A stretch of 64,000 nucleotides of DNA from Semisulcospira habei (Eukaryota; Mollusca; Gastropoda; Semisulcospiridae), in the NCBI GenBank assembly GCA_036245525.1, contig BTPG01000001.1, positions 175,273,182-175,337,181 on the forward strand, written 5' to 3'. Within the stretch, counting starts at the first letter, position 1; each line of letters begins with the position of its first letter. Positions 22,540 through 33,039 of the stretch are shown in pieces. The position numbers were made by a program, and so were the translations under genes. Below the pieces are notes generated by a model. That model made no database searches and was not told where the DNA came from. It was given only the letters and a program-made list of their open reading frames with translations.

Positions 22540-23550
22540 CATCGTGGAGTGCATGTTCCCCAAGACGCTGACCATGCCTCAGCTGGCTGAGTTTTTCTGG
22601 TGGTGGTTCAGAGAGCAGACCTGGGCCCCGATCACCATCAGAGACTGCTTCTCCATGGTTGCCGACACTTCGGCAGTTGGGTCTAGCGGACCCGGGAGCG
22701 TGATGGACCTCTCAGACCTGATGTCCCACTTCAAACTCCAGCGGGCTGCCGCTTGCTCTCTCCTTCCATGCCAGGATCTCCCTTGGATGTTACCCTGGTT
22801 GACTCCAGTCGGCGCGAACCTCTTCCCTTGGCTGCCACCCAGAGGTGGCCAGGAAGACCTGCTACCTCTGGGCCCGAGCCACAGCGGCCAGACCTAGTGA
22901 GCTGCATGCGTGATCGGTGGACCCGGCTACAGTTCAGGGCCTATGGCTCGGGAAGCTCCTGTCCAACCCAACGTCTTGGCCAAAGATAGACTGCCCTCGG
23001 CCGAAGCCAAGTGGTGAGTCTCCGCCTGCTCACAGGTTGATCAGTCTCAGATGTACCGCCTGCAGGACCCCGGTCCAAGCATGGAAGTCTACCTGTGCAG
23101 AGTCATGCTTGCCGCTTCCTGCCCTTGGCCCCAGGCCGAGCTGACATTTCGCCCAGACGATATTGTCCTGGCTGCGATGGATCATTCACTCCAGATCCTA
23201 GGAAGGAATGTATCTCCCTGGAGGGGGCTATGAGAATGCGGAGATGGGCGCACAAGGTCAGAACTGTCGCTGCGGGCATTGCATTCGACTGCACCTGCGC
23301 AGGCAGAGGCATGGTAGCGGCTATTGGCTGGCGAACAGACTCCACCTTCGCTGCTTCTTTCACCGAGACCTTTCTGGTCGAGTCACAATGGCCCTCATCG
23401 GAGACCTCTCGGCAGTGCAACACTCCCTTCAGGCGCCATAGGTCACACTTAGCTGAAATCGTCGTCGGGAGGTTGCCCCTCGTGGCTAAGCTTATTGCTG
23501 TGGCGGGGATGTTGGGCGGCACCCTACTCCTTTTCGCTATTCTCCCTTAA
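22540..23550 (+). pseudogene. DIRS-like tyrosine recombinase remnant
   Basis: The N-terminal core-binding part is visible as PKTLTMPQLAEFFWW and LSDLMSHFKLQRAAA (about 22,560-22,750). The catalytic domain begins with KTCYLWARATAARPSELHA near 22,855, where the Arg of AARPSEL is the expected first catalytic Arg; an in-frame stop follows it. HKVRTVAAG near 23,253 is the H-x-x-R box. The final box, read in another frame as FFHRDLSGR at about 23,355, lines up with a family box usually containing Tyr before the RD pair, so the nucleophile appears to be lost. The function is integration by site-specific recombination; this copy is dead. Confidence 0.75.
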
Positions 23551-23905
23551 AGTAATGCCATCGGTATGAATTTTGAGGAAACAAATGTATTTTTCTCTAA
23601 AAGATATTTTTTTCGAAAAATACTTACCGATGGCATTACTCAAAGGTCCCTCTCACCTACCCCGCTTGCCGCCTATGCGCTAAGAGTAAGACTGGCATGA
23701 TCACACTGCTCACATGACCTTATGTAGGGAAGGGAGAATACCCAGGTCCTTGGTTACAACTCCCTAGAGTTGCGTCCCTTGTTGTGTAGGAACACACAAA
23801 GGGTCTTAGGCTGAAATCAGTAAGCTAAGGGGTATTTTCCTTATAGTAATGCCATCGGTAAGTATTTTTCAGAAAAATATCTTTTAGAGAAAAATACATT
23901 TTTCC
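23551..23905 (+). repeat. DIRS-like 3' end with nested inverted repeats
   Basis: AGTAATGCCATCGGTA occurs at 23,551 and 23,845, and its complement TACCGATGGCATTACT at 23,625-23,640. The longer arms 23,587-23,640 and 23,845-23,897 are inverted copies enclosing about 200 bp. The same module in diverged form ends the first DIRS-like element (9,950-10,230). Confidence 0.8.
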
Positions 23906-23907
23906 AG

Positions 23908-26900
23908 GTATGCGTTCAGTGCCAGTGTGGATGGCAGCATCATAAAGTGGGAAGTGCAGACTCTGAGTATTCTGTCCAATTTCAGTCTCGGCTCCGGCTG
24001 CTTTATTCGTTCACTTCAGCTTCATGACCACCACTTGTGGTGTGGTGAGTAGCTTTTGACCCAGTTTAGTCCCAGCGCACAATAGCAGGAGTTGAATCGA
24101 CCGTGATAATTGAAGGGTAGTGCCAGATTAGCTTGGCGCCTGACTGTGCCAAGCTAATCTGGCAGTGCCTTGAATTATCATGGTGGATCCAACTTCTGCA
24201 GCTGGTACATTGTCATTAGGTGACACTTTCAAAATTTGGGAAATGTGGCCTAGGTGTTAAATGGGTTAATGTACCATGCTTGTGTATGCAGACACCTGTA
24301 CTGTGTAGACTGCACATACAGCTGTGAACTTGTAAAAAGTATGGGTGTCTGCATGTACCAAAAGGTGGGGTTTACATGTACAAAGTACCGTTGGCTACAT
24401 GCGCAATTGAGTTAGATTGTATTTTATAGGGATAATAAGCAATGTTTGTTTTGCAAAAAAATGAATACAAATGCTAAATTATTGTAGTGAAGACACCATT
24501 TAGATTTTGTTTTCTTTAACATTTTATTGTCTTTGACGTACATTTCCTGGGGCCGACGGTTTTCCAGCATGCAGCTACTCTCGACCTACCTTCTTTTCAC
24601 TGTATTTTTGTAAGCTAGTTTATATCTTATTGCAGTAAACTTCGCTTAACAAACGTCAGATGTATATTTACAACATTTTTTTCTGAGGTCCCGATCACGT
24701 ACACTCTTTCTGTGTAAATTGGTTTAACACAAACTTATTTGTATAAAAACAAACATGGGTCCTGTAGTGCGTGTTTTGTTATATCCGACGTTTTCTTATA
24801 AATGTTGAAATGTTCCAAACCTTTCGATTGCATGTATGTTGCTGGATTTTTTAACCATTTGCCTCCTAGAATGGAAGCATGATCATTTAGTTCTGGGAGG
24901 CAAAGGATAAATTTGTTTGCCCATTTTGATGACTAATCAAGCAGCCTTTGTGTACTGTCAGGCACATGGGAGAGTATTTTGGTGGTTGACCTGGACGGAA
25001 CCCATCAGCATACATTCCAGCATCATCCTCGGCACATTGCCGGACAAAAAACGGAGCAACTTGACTGCTTCATTGTCACCAGTGATGAGGTAAAGAAACG
25101 TATGCCTTATGCTAGTGAGCACAGATTGTGTTATGAAATCATTGCAAATTCAACATCATTCAGATTCAACATTCAGCTGCCCATTAAGCCCCTGCGGGAC
25201 CTCATGGAGATTACTCTATCTCTGGCAGTTTGGTGGTGTTCACTTTGTTCTCACCAGTTAATGGGTTAATACTTTGTATGCAGCCACCGGTACTGTTTTC
25301 ATTGAGTGCCCGTGGCTACATGCACAAGAGAGCTAGAAGTTGACAGCCAAAATGTCATCATTCCTGTAAACAGAAGCACCTCTTTGCCAGGATTGCAGCA
25401 CAGGGGCAGTTCCAATACCTGCAAGTTGTAATATTTACAGTGGGACTTTGTTGTATAGTTCAAGTTACTGTGAGTACAAACACCATTTGTTGCTGAATCA
25501 TGTCCCAGATCTGGGCGGGGTGCAGACGTCAGGGACAGATTGTGGTGTGGGACAAGAAGAGCACACAGTTCAAGGCGTCCTATAACGTGGAATGTCGAGG
25601 AATCAGCATCATGAGGCACATTGACGACAAGGTGGGTTGTCTGCCCGATAGTAGATAGTTTCTGTCTCCTCTGCCCATGAGGTAAGTGCTCGTCATCAGG
25701 CACGATGATGACAAGGTCGGTTGTCTGTGCTGAGTCCAGTGTTTACATATGATTCGTTGGTGTAAAGTCATTCACATTTTAGTAAAGTCAGGTTAATTTA
25801 GGCTTGGCTGCATGAGTGAGCTTAGTCCTGTGCCAGCCACTCAGTAAGGTGCTCTGCTATAGTGCCCAGAGCACCTTGCTGAGTGGCTGGCACAGGACTA
25901 TGCTCACTCCAGCAACTGACCCACTGAGCTTTTCCTCCAAAGTGTATACTTTGAAGCAACGTGTTTGCTGTTTCAGCGTGTTTGTGTGCTGCTTCAGAAT
26001 GTTTGCCGTTTCAGAGTGTTTGTGTGTTGTTTCAGAGTGTTTGTGTGTTGTTTCAGAGGGTTGTTTTAGAGTGTTTGTGTGTTGTTTCAGAGTGTTTGTG
26101 TGTTGTGTTTGTGTGTTGTTTCAGAGTGTTTGTGTGTTTCAGAGTGTTTGTGTGTTGTTTCAGAGTGTTTGTGTATTGTTTCAGAGTGTTGTTTCAGAGT
26201 GTTTGTGTATTGTTTCAGAGTGTTTGTGTATTGTTTCAGAGTGTTTGTGTATTGTTTCAGAGTGTTTGTGTGTTTTTTCAGAGTGTTTGTGTGTTATTTC
26301 AGAGTGTTTTTTCAGAGTGTGTGTTGTTTCAGAGTGTTTGTGTGTTATTTCAGAGTGTTTGTGTGTTATTTCAGAGTGTTTGTGTGTTATTTCAGAGTGT
26401 TTGTGTGTTATTTCAGAGTGTTGTTTCAGAGTGTTTGTGTGTTTCAGAGTGTTTGTGTGTGGTGTTGTTTCAGAGTGTTTGTGTTTCAGAGTGTTTGTGT
26501 GTTGTTTCAGAGTGTTTGTGTGTTGTTTCAGAGTGTTTGTGTGTTGTTTCAGAGTGTTTGTGTGTTGTTTCAGAGTGTTTGTGTGTTATTTCAGAGTGTT
26601 GTTTCAGAGTGTTTGTGTGTTGTTTCAGAGTGTTTGTGTGTTGTTTCAGAGGGTTGTTTTTGAGTGTTTGTGTGTTGTTTGTGTGTTGTTTCAGAGGGTT
26701 TGTGTGTTGTTTCAGAGTGTTTGTGTGTTGTTTGAGTGTTTGTGTGTTTCAGGTGTGGGTGGGGACAAAGGATGGCACAATTTTCATCTACAACCTGGGA
26801 ACGGGCAAGCTATGGAAAACCATCAAGGCCCACGAGGACGCCGTACGCGCGTTGTGTGCAGCTGACGATCGCTACGTCATGAGCGGTGCTGGCAGCAAGG

Positions 26901-26968
26901 ATGGGAAGGTGGCCATCTGGTCTCCCAACGCAGTCAGCCCTGACGCCGGTGGGACGAATGATGGATAG
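23908..26968 (+). CDS. WD40-domain gene, C-terminal four exons (DENND3-like)
   Basis: Exons 23,908-24,044, 24,962-25,089, 25,509-25,631 and 26,753-26,968 all have AG acceptors and GT donors, and their phases join into one open frame of about 200 residues ending in TAG. Upstream exons lie outside the window. The text is WD40 blades: FSASVDGSIIKWEV, then a WESILVVDLDG strand, GQIVVWDKKS, VGTKDGTIFIYNLGTG, and a last blade with DRYVMSGAGSKDGKVAIW. The combination of HEDAVRALCAADDRYV with the KVAIW end resembles, from memory, the C-terminal propeller of DENND3, a DENN-domain exchange factor for Rab12. The DENN part is not visible, so another WD40 protein remains possible. The first intron contains a hairpin MITE, the third a palindrome plus a splice-site minisatellite. 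Confidence 0.8.
24060..24269 (+). mobile_element. Hairpin MITE family B in WD40 intron
   Basis: The core palindrome has arms with GCCAGATTAGCTTGGCGCC and its complement around 24,120-24,165, inside longer diverged arms (GATAATTGAAGGG and CCTTGAATTATC). The right end is ATGGGTTAA at 24,261-24,269. The left end has decayed. Confidence 0.75.
25815..25907 (+). repeat. Long perfect-type palindrome in WD40 intron 3
   Basis: Arms of about 33 bases (25,824-25,856 and 25,867-25,899) differ at one position and surround a 10-base loop. Outer bases (GTGAGC and GCTCAC) extend it to about 93 bp. It is unlike the other hairpin families here. Confidence 0.85.
25970..26752 (+). repeat. Minisatellite of 3'-splice-site-like units
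   Basis: About 36 units built on TGTTTGTGTGTTGTTTCAGAG fill the end of the last WD40 intron. Most units are 20-21 bp, with shorter variants, and nearly every unit contains a pyrimidine/GT-rich tract ending TTTCAG. The last unit ends in the real acceptor (TTTCAG then GTGTGGG, exon from 26,753). The array keeps long Cys-rich open frames on the plus strand, which are by-products of the repeat and not genes. Confidence 0.92.
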
Positions 26969-27056
26969 CTGGGGTAGTTCACGGTAGACTGCTCCAGGCC
27001 TGCAAAACAGTATTTCACTTTGTGAGTTTGGACCCCGAGTAGTTCAGTTCCGTACG

Positions 27057-27130
27057 TTTAGCCCCTTGTGCATGCAGAGGTCAGTACTGTGTAAAGTACC
27101 ATACCATATACTGCTTGCATGTGGGTTTAA
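27057..27130 (+). mobile_element. Short TTAA-type palindromic MITE (family Q)
   Basis: Inverted ends TTTAGCCCCTTGTGCATGCAG and CTGCTTGCATGTGGGTTTAA flank a core containing GTACTGTGTAAAGTAC. Related ends appear near 24,266-24,414 (GGCTACATGCGCAATTGAG), 25,267-25,335 and 34,395-34,441 (GGCTGCATGCACAAGGGGG). Confidence 0.55.
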
Positions 27131-27330
27131 CCAATCTAACCCCAAGGCCACAGTTCCTTAATGTTACATGTGTCGCCTAACAACTATATACCAGTTGCAA
27201 GATATAGTTCAACCACGGTAATTAAAGGGTGGCGCCAGATTAGTTTGGCACCTGATGACGCCAAACTAATCTGGCGCTACCATTGGATATAATCATGGTC
27301 GATCCATCTCCTGCTTTAGTGCATTGGACC
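27127..27330 (+). mobile_element. Hairpin MITE family B
   Basis: The core palindrome GCGCCAGATTAGTTTGGC and its complement lie at about 27,231-27,280. Outer arms start at CCAGTTGCA on the left and end CTCCTGCTTTAGTGCA on the right. The left TTAA (27,127-27,130) is shared with the preceding family Q element. Confidence 0.7.
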
Positions 27331-28805
27331 ATTGGACTGATGTTGGCCATTGTTGGCATGCATAAGGTCGTGCACAGGCCAGTGGAGACCAACTTCAGCC
27401 CAGCTGCCATGTGTGCACTGGGAAGTTTGCATCTCTGTGTTGGGAAAGGTCCACATGTTCCTCTGATGAACTAGCTCTTACTGGAGTTTCCTTCAGTGTT
27501 GTACCAATATTGGTCAGATTTACTATGAATCTTTTATTTTCTTTGTTGTCCAAGGTTAAGGTCAAAAGTCACAGAGCAGCACACATGTTCTGCATTGATT
27601 GAGAATGTGCATTATTTTAATACTCTGTACAGGTCCATAAAAGTGAACAGTAGTATGCCTTTTTTTTAATACATCTCTTCGCTCTTAACGGGCTTGCACA
27701 CTACAGTGCAGAATAGGTATGTCTTTTCTATCAAAATGATAGGAATTAATACAGACACATTGTACTTATATTTTGGAATGGGGACTATGTGTCACTGTTT
27801 TTCCTTTTTTTTAAATTCAGTATTATGAGCAATGAAGGCAAACAGCAATGCAACTGATGAATGATATTTTGTGCTCATACTGCTCAGTTGATAATGCTGT
27901 GTGCTGTGAGTTGAGTGTTTCAGGCCTGCTGTACTTTGTGGCAGGTGAATTAACAGCCCAGTAAGCAAAGGGTCATTGAGCTGACGTCAGCCACTTTTAA
28001 CAGTGCACGGCTATGTCAACCTGATGACCTATTAGGTACAGAGGACTGAAATTACAGTTTGTGATCTAGTCTTTGCCACTTGCAGTTCAGACAGTGGGCA
28101 AGTGTGCACTATTTATATTGAATAGCATTTGTACCCTTTCCGTCACAGAAATGTCAAGACTGGTCCTTGAGTACTGCTTCAGGCCTCTGCCATGCATGTA
28201 GAGGGGTATTTGGCTATTGTTTGTGGTTTTGTTCGCGATGATTCCAACAGGAATTCCAACAGGAATCCTTGCAACTAAAACTGCTACGACACCTATACTG
28301 TTATAATGTTGTAAAAAATTGCACATATATATTGAATAAATATTATGATGCTGTGTGGGTGATTTTTGAATGTTGTGTATGCAAACACAGTTCAGTAAAT
28401 GTGGGATATAACTCATGGCCAGAGGACACAGTTTGTCTTGTTGCTATATCTGAAGTTTGTTGTAAGTGACGTGAATAACATACAAAGAGTGATGTCAGAA
28501 CTGTGAAAATTGTTATATCTGACCTTGTTATAAGCAAAGTAGACTATATATCATTTCATTTCTGCATATTAGTCTGTGTGTGTGCAGCTGACTTCACAGC
28601 TTCTGGCAAATAAATTTTAAAGGTGGTCTTTGGAGGGTGGGGTGTGGGGGGGAAGAAAGAGGAGAGAGGGGGAATGTCCAGGCTCCAGAGAAAGGGACTT
28701 TGATATAGTGTGTTGAAGTATTTGAGGCTGTGCAAGGGGAGTGGGTTGTTTGGAAACAAGCCCCCCCCCCCCCCCCCCTCCTAAATCCACACCTGCCTCC
28801 CAACT
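27331..28805. other. Non-coding, no gene seen
   Basis: AT-rich sequence downstream of the WD40 gene. The 3' UTR and poly(A) site should lie somewhere after 26,968. AATAAA hexamers occur near 28,334 and 28,608, but I cannot choose one. No conserved frame was found. Confidence 0.5.
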
Positions 28806-28877
28806 GCAAGAGTCATAGACCCTCATGTGCCCTTACCTGCAGTTGCAGAGCACATGAGGGTGCATGTCTCTTGCTGG
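28806..28877 (+). mobile_element. Hairpin MITE family A (diverged core)
   Basis: CAAGAGTCATAGACCCTCAT and its imperfect complement (ATGAGGGTGCATGTCTCTTG) form a stem around a short inner repeat. The outer ends are not recognisable. A C run (28,761-28,778) and a G run (28,973-28,993) flank it. Confidence 0.6.
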
Positions 28878-29598
28878 TTTCATGTATATCGTGCTGCACG
28901 TCATCAAGCGCATACATTTACTGGGGGGTCATTCTGTGACGCTTTCACTTTTCGTGTGTGTGTGTGTGGTCGGGGGGGGGGGGGGGGGGGGGGGCGGGCT
29001 GGGATAATTTATTTCCTGTGAGTCATTTGTTCTGTACTTCTGGCAGTCGACCTTCCGTGAAAACTGCTGATGTTGACGATTGTCATGTTTAAGTGAAATA
29101 GGCAAACAGAAAAACAGACTGATTATTTTTACAGTGTGTGTGTGAACATCAGGGGATGTGCATAATACAGACTGCTGACGGTTGTGAAACTAAAGAGAAC
29201 ATATTATTATTCATTGACAGTTTACTGCAATTCCATTTTTTTTTAAAAAACGATTTGTGGAAAATTACACTTTTACAATTTTGGTTTCCTTTTGAAATAT
29301 ACAAGTAATTTCAAGTTGCTATTTTATTTGTGTGTATTTTTATATGTATGTGTTGGTTGTGAGTGTGTGTGTGTGTGTGAGAGAGAGAGAGACTATAACG
29401 GTGCTTTCTAGATTATCGACATGATTTCCTTTTTTTTTCCAGCGTGCATTGTTAGCCCAGATGATAATTATTTAATTATGGTCGTTAATGTGAATCAGCA
29501 ATAGTGCACAGTAAAGCACTTTCCTACAATGATGTACGTTTATATTGATCTATGCATTGATCTGAAATCAAATACTGTGCTTGCCTGCATCGTTTTCA

Positions 29599-29733
29599 GG
29601 AATACCCCCCAGATAGAACCGCTCAGGGAGTATGCCACAAGTACACTTCTAATTCTATTCAAATGAAAATAAAATTTAAATAGAAGTGTACCTGTGGCGT
29701 ACTCCCCAAGTGGGTCTATCTGGGGAGTACTTC
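29599..29733 (+). repeat. Palindromic element, 135 bp
   Basis: Left arm 29,599-29,655 (CCCCCCAGATAGAACC, then GCCACAAGTACACTTCTA) pairs with right arm 29,675-29,733 (TAGAAGTGTACCTGTGGC, then GGGTCTATCTGGGGAG). A short AT-rich loop separates them. The ends are CAGGAATAC and AGTACTTCC-like. The family is unknown to me. Confidence 0.75.
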
Positions 29734-30464
29734 CATAAACAGTACGGGCGCGTAATGCCTGACATTTCTTTGTAATATATAACTACAGTGTTACCCTTGG
29801 AAATGCGATATTATACATACATACAGTGGGCTTTCAGTAGAGTTTTGAAAGCGGTATGTACGGCTGTTACATTTTCTGGGATTCATTGTTACTGAAGTAG
29901 AAATTTTGTTTATTTTTTGTTTGTTTTATAATATGTGTGCGAGTCTGTGATTTAAAGGCCGTTAAAAAAAGGTCCAGAATCAAACCCAGCCATTGGCAAC
30001 AAAGATCAAAACCAGAGATCCGCACGTAGCCGCTCGGAGCTATAAGTGTTTGATGCATTGGTCCTCACGCATACGCATAGACACACAAAGACCGGACAGA
30101 AGTAATAGCAAAACGGGGAATGTTGACTTCTATGTGGGTTTAACTTTATGATCTCATTAATTTGTTTTTTGTTTTCCTGTACAGTTTATACCATGAAGAA
30201 AATGAAATTATATATTTCTCTGTGTTCAATATAAATTCTTTCAAAGGGCACAGAGTGCTTGGTTTTTTTTTTTCTTTGTTGAACTGCAGTATGCTTCCCA
30301 AATCTATTTTATTTCGTAAATAAATTAGTTTTTATCGGATGAAATCCAGTGATTTTGCTGTTATAAACTACCTATTGCCATGCTTGGGCAAATAGAGATG
30401 TTGTTTTATTTTAGGATGAAGTGCTGTCTCTCTTCTGGAGTTGTCATAAATCCAAGTGCTCTTA
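29734..30464. other. Non-coding, no gene seen
   Basis: AT-rich sequence with no conserved frame, hairpin or repeat that I could define. Confidence 0.5.
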
Positions 30465-30690
30465 GTAACCCTTTTACTGCCGGAACATGGAGAACTACCC
30501 AACTGCTAGAGGCATAGAGTTCAGTTGCTGGCAGCGCACGAGGCTCTATGCCTTTGTTGGTCTCATTAATGTCCGTGATTCTCAGCAGGATGGGTTAAGA
30601 GGCAGTGAGGTTGTTGGTAGTCCTTTTTGTCGAGGAGAGTCCTTCATGAATCTCCTCGACAAAAAGCGCTACCGATAGCCAAAGGGTTAA
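30465..30690 (+). mobile_element. Hairpin MITE family D, TTAA-type
   Basis: Terminal inverted repeats TAACCCTTTTACTGCCGG and CCGATAGCCAAAGGGTTA bound about 225 bp. Two inner hairpins are present: GAGGCATAGAGTT with GGCTCTATGCC, and TTTTTGTCGAGGAGA with TCTCCTCGACAAAAA. The right end carries TTAA (30,687-30,690). Confidence 0.7.
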
Positions 30691-31167
30691 ATAGTTCACT
30701 CCTGGCCACTCCCAATGAAGAGATTAATGCTACTGGTATCTGCAGGACACTGTATACAATATTGTAACATAGCTTAATTATAAGTATGTTGTCGTTTGTG
30801 GATGTGAATTAGTATGTATGTAGTATCATATTTAGCGAAACTTTCTGGGACCAATGTCAGCCCTATGTACTTTTGTTTACTGGGATATGTGTGCTGGTCT
30901 CATTTTGGATCTTATCGTGAAGCCATAAGGTCCAAAGTCACAGACCCGCACATAAGTGAAATATTGATATTGATATTAGTTTTTAATTTTTAATTTTACA
31001 GGATGTATATTTTATAATACATATCAGTCGTCACAGCGTTTCTTAAATCAGTGTTTTTGTGTGTTGTACGTGTTTTATTGCAAGGAAGACTAATTAAATT
31101 TATATTTTGAATGAAGAGCTTTTGCATATGTCTGCTGTTTTAATGAGGTGTATCTGTCTCTCAGACA

Positions 31168-31176
31168 AGCAGACAT

Positions 31177-31251
<75 letters not shown>
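31168..31251 (+). repeat. (CACG)n then (CA)n microsatellite
   Basis: About ten CGCA/CACG tetramers followed by about 17 CA dinucleotides. Simple repeat. Confidence 0.95.
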
Positions 31252-31253
<2 letters not shown>

Positions 31254-31269
31254 TAGTGAAATGAATGAA

Positions 31270-31690
31270 ATGCTATTTTTTATATGCTACTTTTGGATGG
31301 TCAGTTTCACACACCTGCACGCATAATGTATGCACAAATCAACATCAGAAAGCAGGGACACTGTGTACCTTACATAATGTTCCTGTTTAAAGCGATCTGC
31401 TCCAGGACGGGGATTTGTTTGCGAAAATTTGCTGATATGATGGATTTTCACTGTTGTCTTGAACCAATTAAGACTTTTCTACCCTTCTTTTCACAATCCT
31501 TTTGGAGGTTTCTGCCGCCACTGGTGCAAGTCACTAGAATTCTATGTACAAAGAAAAGGAAAAGCAGGAACGTCTTTCATTTTACACCATTCAGGCTTGA
31601 CAAGTTCAGAGATCTCCTTAGTGCAGATGTTTATTTTGTAAGGCAGACTGAGAACAGGTATAAAGGAGATACTAGAAACTATTAACCCTA
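31270..31690. repeat. Interspersed repeat family G, copy 1
   Basis: The segment around 31,478-31,640 (CCCTTCTTTTCACAATCC, then GCCGCCACTGGTGCAAGTC, then AGGCTTGACAAG) matches the sequence at 33,072-33,091 and 33,740-33,910, where it is split by an RTE fragment. Class unknown. The 133-codon plus-strand frame here is not conserved in copy 2, so I do not call a gene. Confidence 0.6.
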
Positions 31691-32049
31691 TGTTGCCTGG
31701 AAGAGGTCGCTTTAAATTTGTACACTTCTTAATTCATAAAATAAAGCAAAAAGCATTTGTATGGAAAGGGACTACTTAAGAAGGATACTTGCATAACAAA
31801 ATTGATTTGCGATTTTTTTTTTGGGGGGGGCATGTAAATCCCTCTCCTGGGAAAAAGTATGATAAAAAAATGGATATGCTCATGTCTATATATTACAGTC
31901 ATTTACCGTGGTAGACAATCCCCCGCATAATTTACAAGTCGGTGGAATTTTGATCAGTTAGAGGTCTATCTACTATGAAGATGTGATGAGTTCTGAGGCA
32001 CACGCATTTACAATCTCAAAACCAATACGTTAATGCAAGCGGAAAGAGT

Positions 32050-32261
32050 AATTTAGCCCCGAAGCCCTACGGCAGGAGATGGATCGACCATGACAATTCA
32101 AGGGTAGTGCCAGATTAGCTTGGCGCCATCAGGCGCCAAGCTAATCTGGCACTACCCTTGAATTGCTCATGGTCAGTCCCATCTCCTGCTACTGGTACAT
32201 GGTCGTCAGGCGACCCCTCCGAAATTAGGGCAATCGGCGGTCGTGGGGTGAAATGGGTTAA
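32050..32261 (+). mobile_element. Hairpin MITE family B
   Basis: Near-perfect stem: GCCAGATTAGCTTGGCGCC and its complement meet near 32,127-32,133, within arms containing GGAGATGGATCGACCATGA. The right end GAAATGGGTTAA carries TTAA at 32,258-32,261. The left end is shortened. Confidence 0.8.
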
Positions 32262-32424
32262 GCCGAAAACTTATAAATAGAAGTTAAAAAGCAGCACGTT
32301 CTCGTCGTTTCGGGGCCCATAAATAGTCGGGCAGTTCTGCACATGCGACCACCACCCGGTCAGCCCTGGGGTACTTGGGGTGGAGTTGACTGCAGCACAC
32401 CGTAGTTGTTTTTGTTTGTTTGTT

Positions 32425-32638
32425 TTAACTCATTCAGCCCGACGGCCGTATTTCCCAAATTTTGGAGGCGTCACCTAATGACTACGCACCAGTTGCAGGA
32501 GATGGATCGACCATGATAATTCAAGGGCAGTGCCAGATTAGCTTGGCGCCGACAGGCGCCAAGCTAATCTGGCACTGCCCTTGAATTATCATGGTCGACT
32601 CATCTCCTGCTGTAGTGCGTCAGGGCTGAATGGGTTAA
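32425..32638 (+). mobile_element. Hairpin MITE family B, complete with TTAA ends
   Basis: A 214-bp palindromic element from TTAACTCATTCAGCCC (32,425) to GGGCTGAATGGGTTAA (ends 32,638). The inverted ends carry TTAA on both sides, the target duplication of piggyBac-type elements. The centre is GGCGCCGACAGGCGCC. It has no coding capacity. A 32-bp arm pair GATGGATCGACCATGATAAT and its complement is also present. Confidence 0.85.
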
Positions 32639-32788
32639 ACTGTGGCTTGTGTTTTTGTTTTTTTCCCCAGTATTTCCCTTTTCAAGACTCTCCTTGTCTG
32701 CGCTGCATCTTGTTCTTACTTGTGTTTTTGTTTTTTCCCCCAGTATTTTCCTTTTCAAGACTCTCCTTGTCTGCGCTGCATCTTGTTC

Positions 32789-33007
32789 TTAACCCGTTCC
32801 GAGCCGAGAAAATGTGATCACCACCCAACTGCAACAGGTATAGATCCTCAAGAACCGCCGCAGTTGCGGGGGTCCATGAGGATCTATGCCTCGTGCTGAC
32901 ACCACTTTGAATCCACCTTCCTGGGACATCTAGGGTGTTTCGGTCTTGAATTAACGAAGACGGCAGAAACACAGACTGCGTCCACGGACACTGAACGGCC
33001 GGGTTAA
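32789..33007 (+). mobile_element. Hairpin MITE family A, TTAA ends
   Basis: Runs from TTAACCCGTTCCGAGCC to GGCCGGGTTAA. The hairpin ATAGATCCTCAAGAACCGCC with GGTCCATGAGGATCTATGCC lies at 32,839-32,892. The tract beyond the hairpin (exact-end region with ACGGCAGAAACACAGACTG) is shared by other A copies. Confidence 0.8.
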
Positions 33008-33039
33008 AGTAAACTGTGCCGATGTATCGGATTTTTAAT

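Larger units (their letters stand above)
21002..23905 (+). mobile_element. DIRS-like tyrosine-recombinase retroelement, 3' two-thirds
   Basis: In order: RT remnant, RNase H-like block, tyrosine recombinase, then an inverted-repeat 3' end. This is the DIRS arrangement, which uses a tyrosine recombinase instead of an integrase. The 5' part (gag and left terminal repeat) is missing, since the sequence abuts the tail of LINE copy a. It ends within 2-3 bases of the splice-acceptor AG of the WD40 gene. Confidence 0.8.

Noticed and set aside
25816..26968. Long Cys/Val/Phe-rich open frames of 194-349 codons
   Set aside because: They read through the intronic minisatellite in all three frames; only the last 71 codons from 26,753 belong to the WD40 gene.
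31284..31685. 133-codon frame
   Set aside because: Lies in repeat family G; the second copy does not keep the frame.
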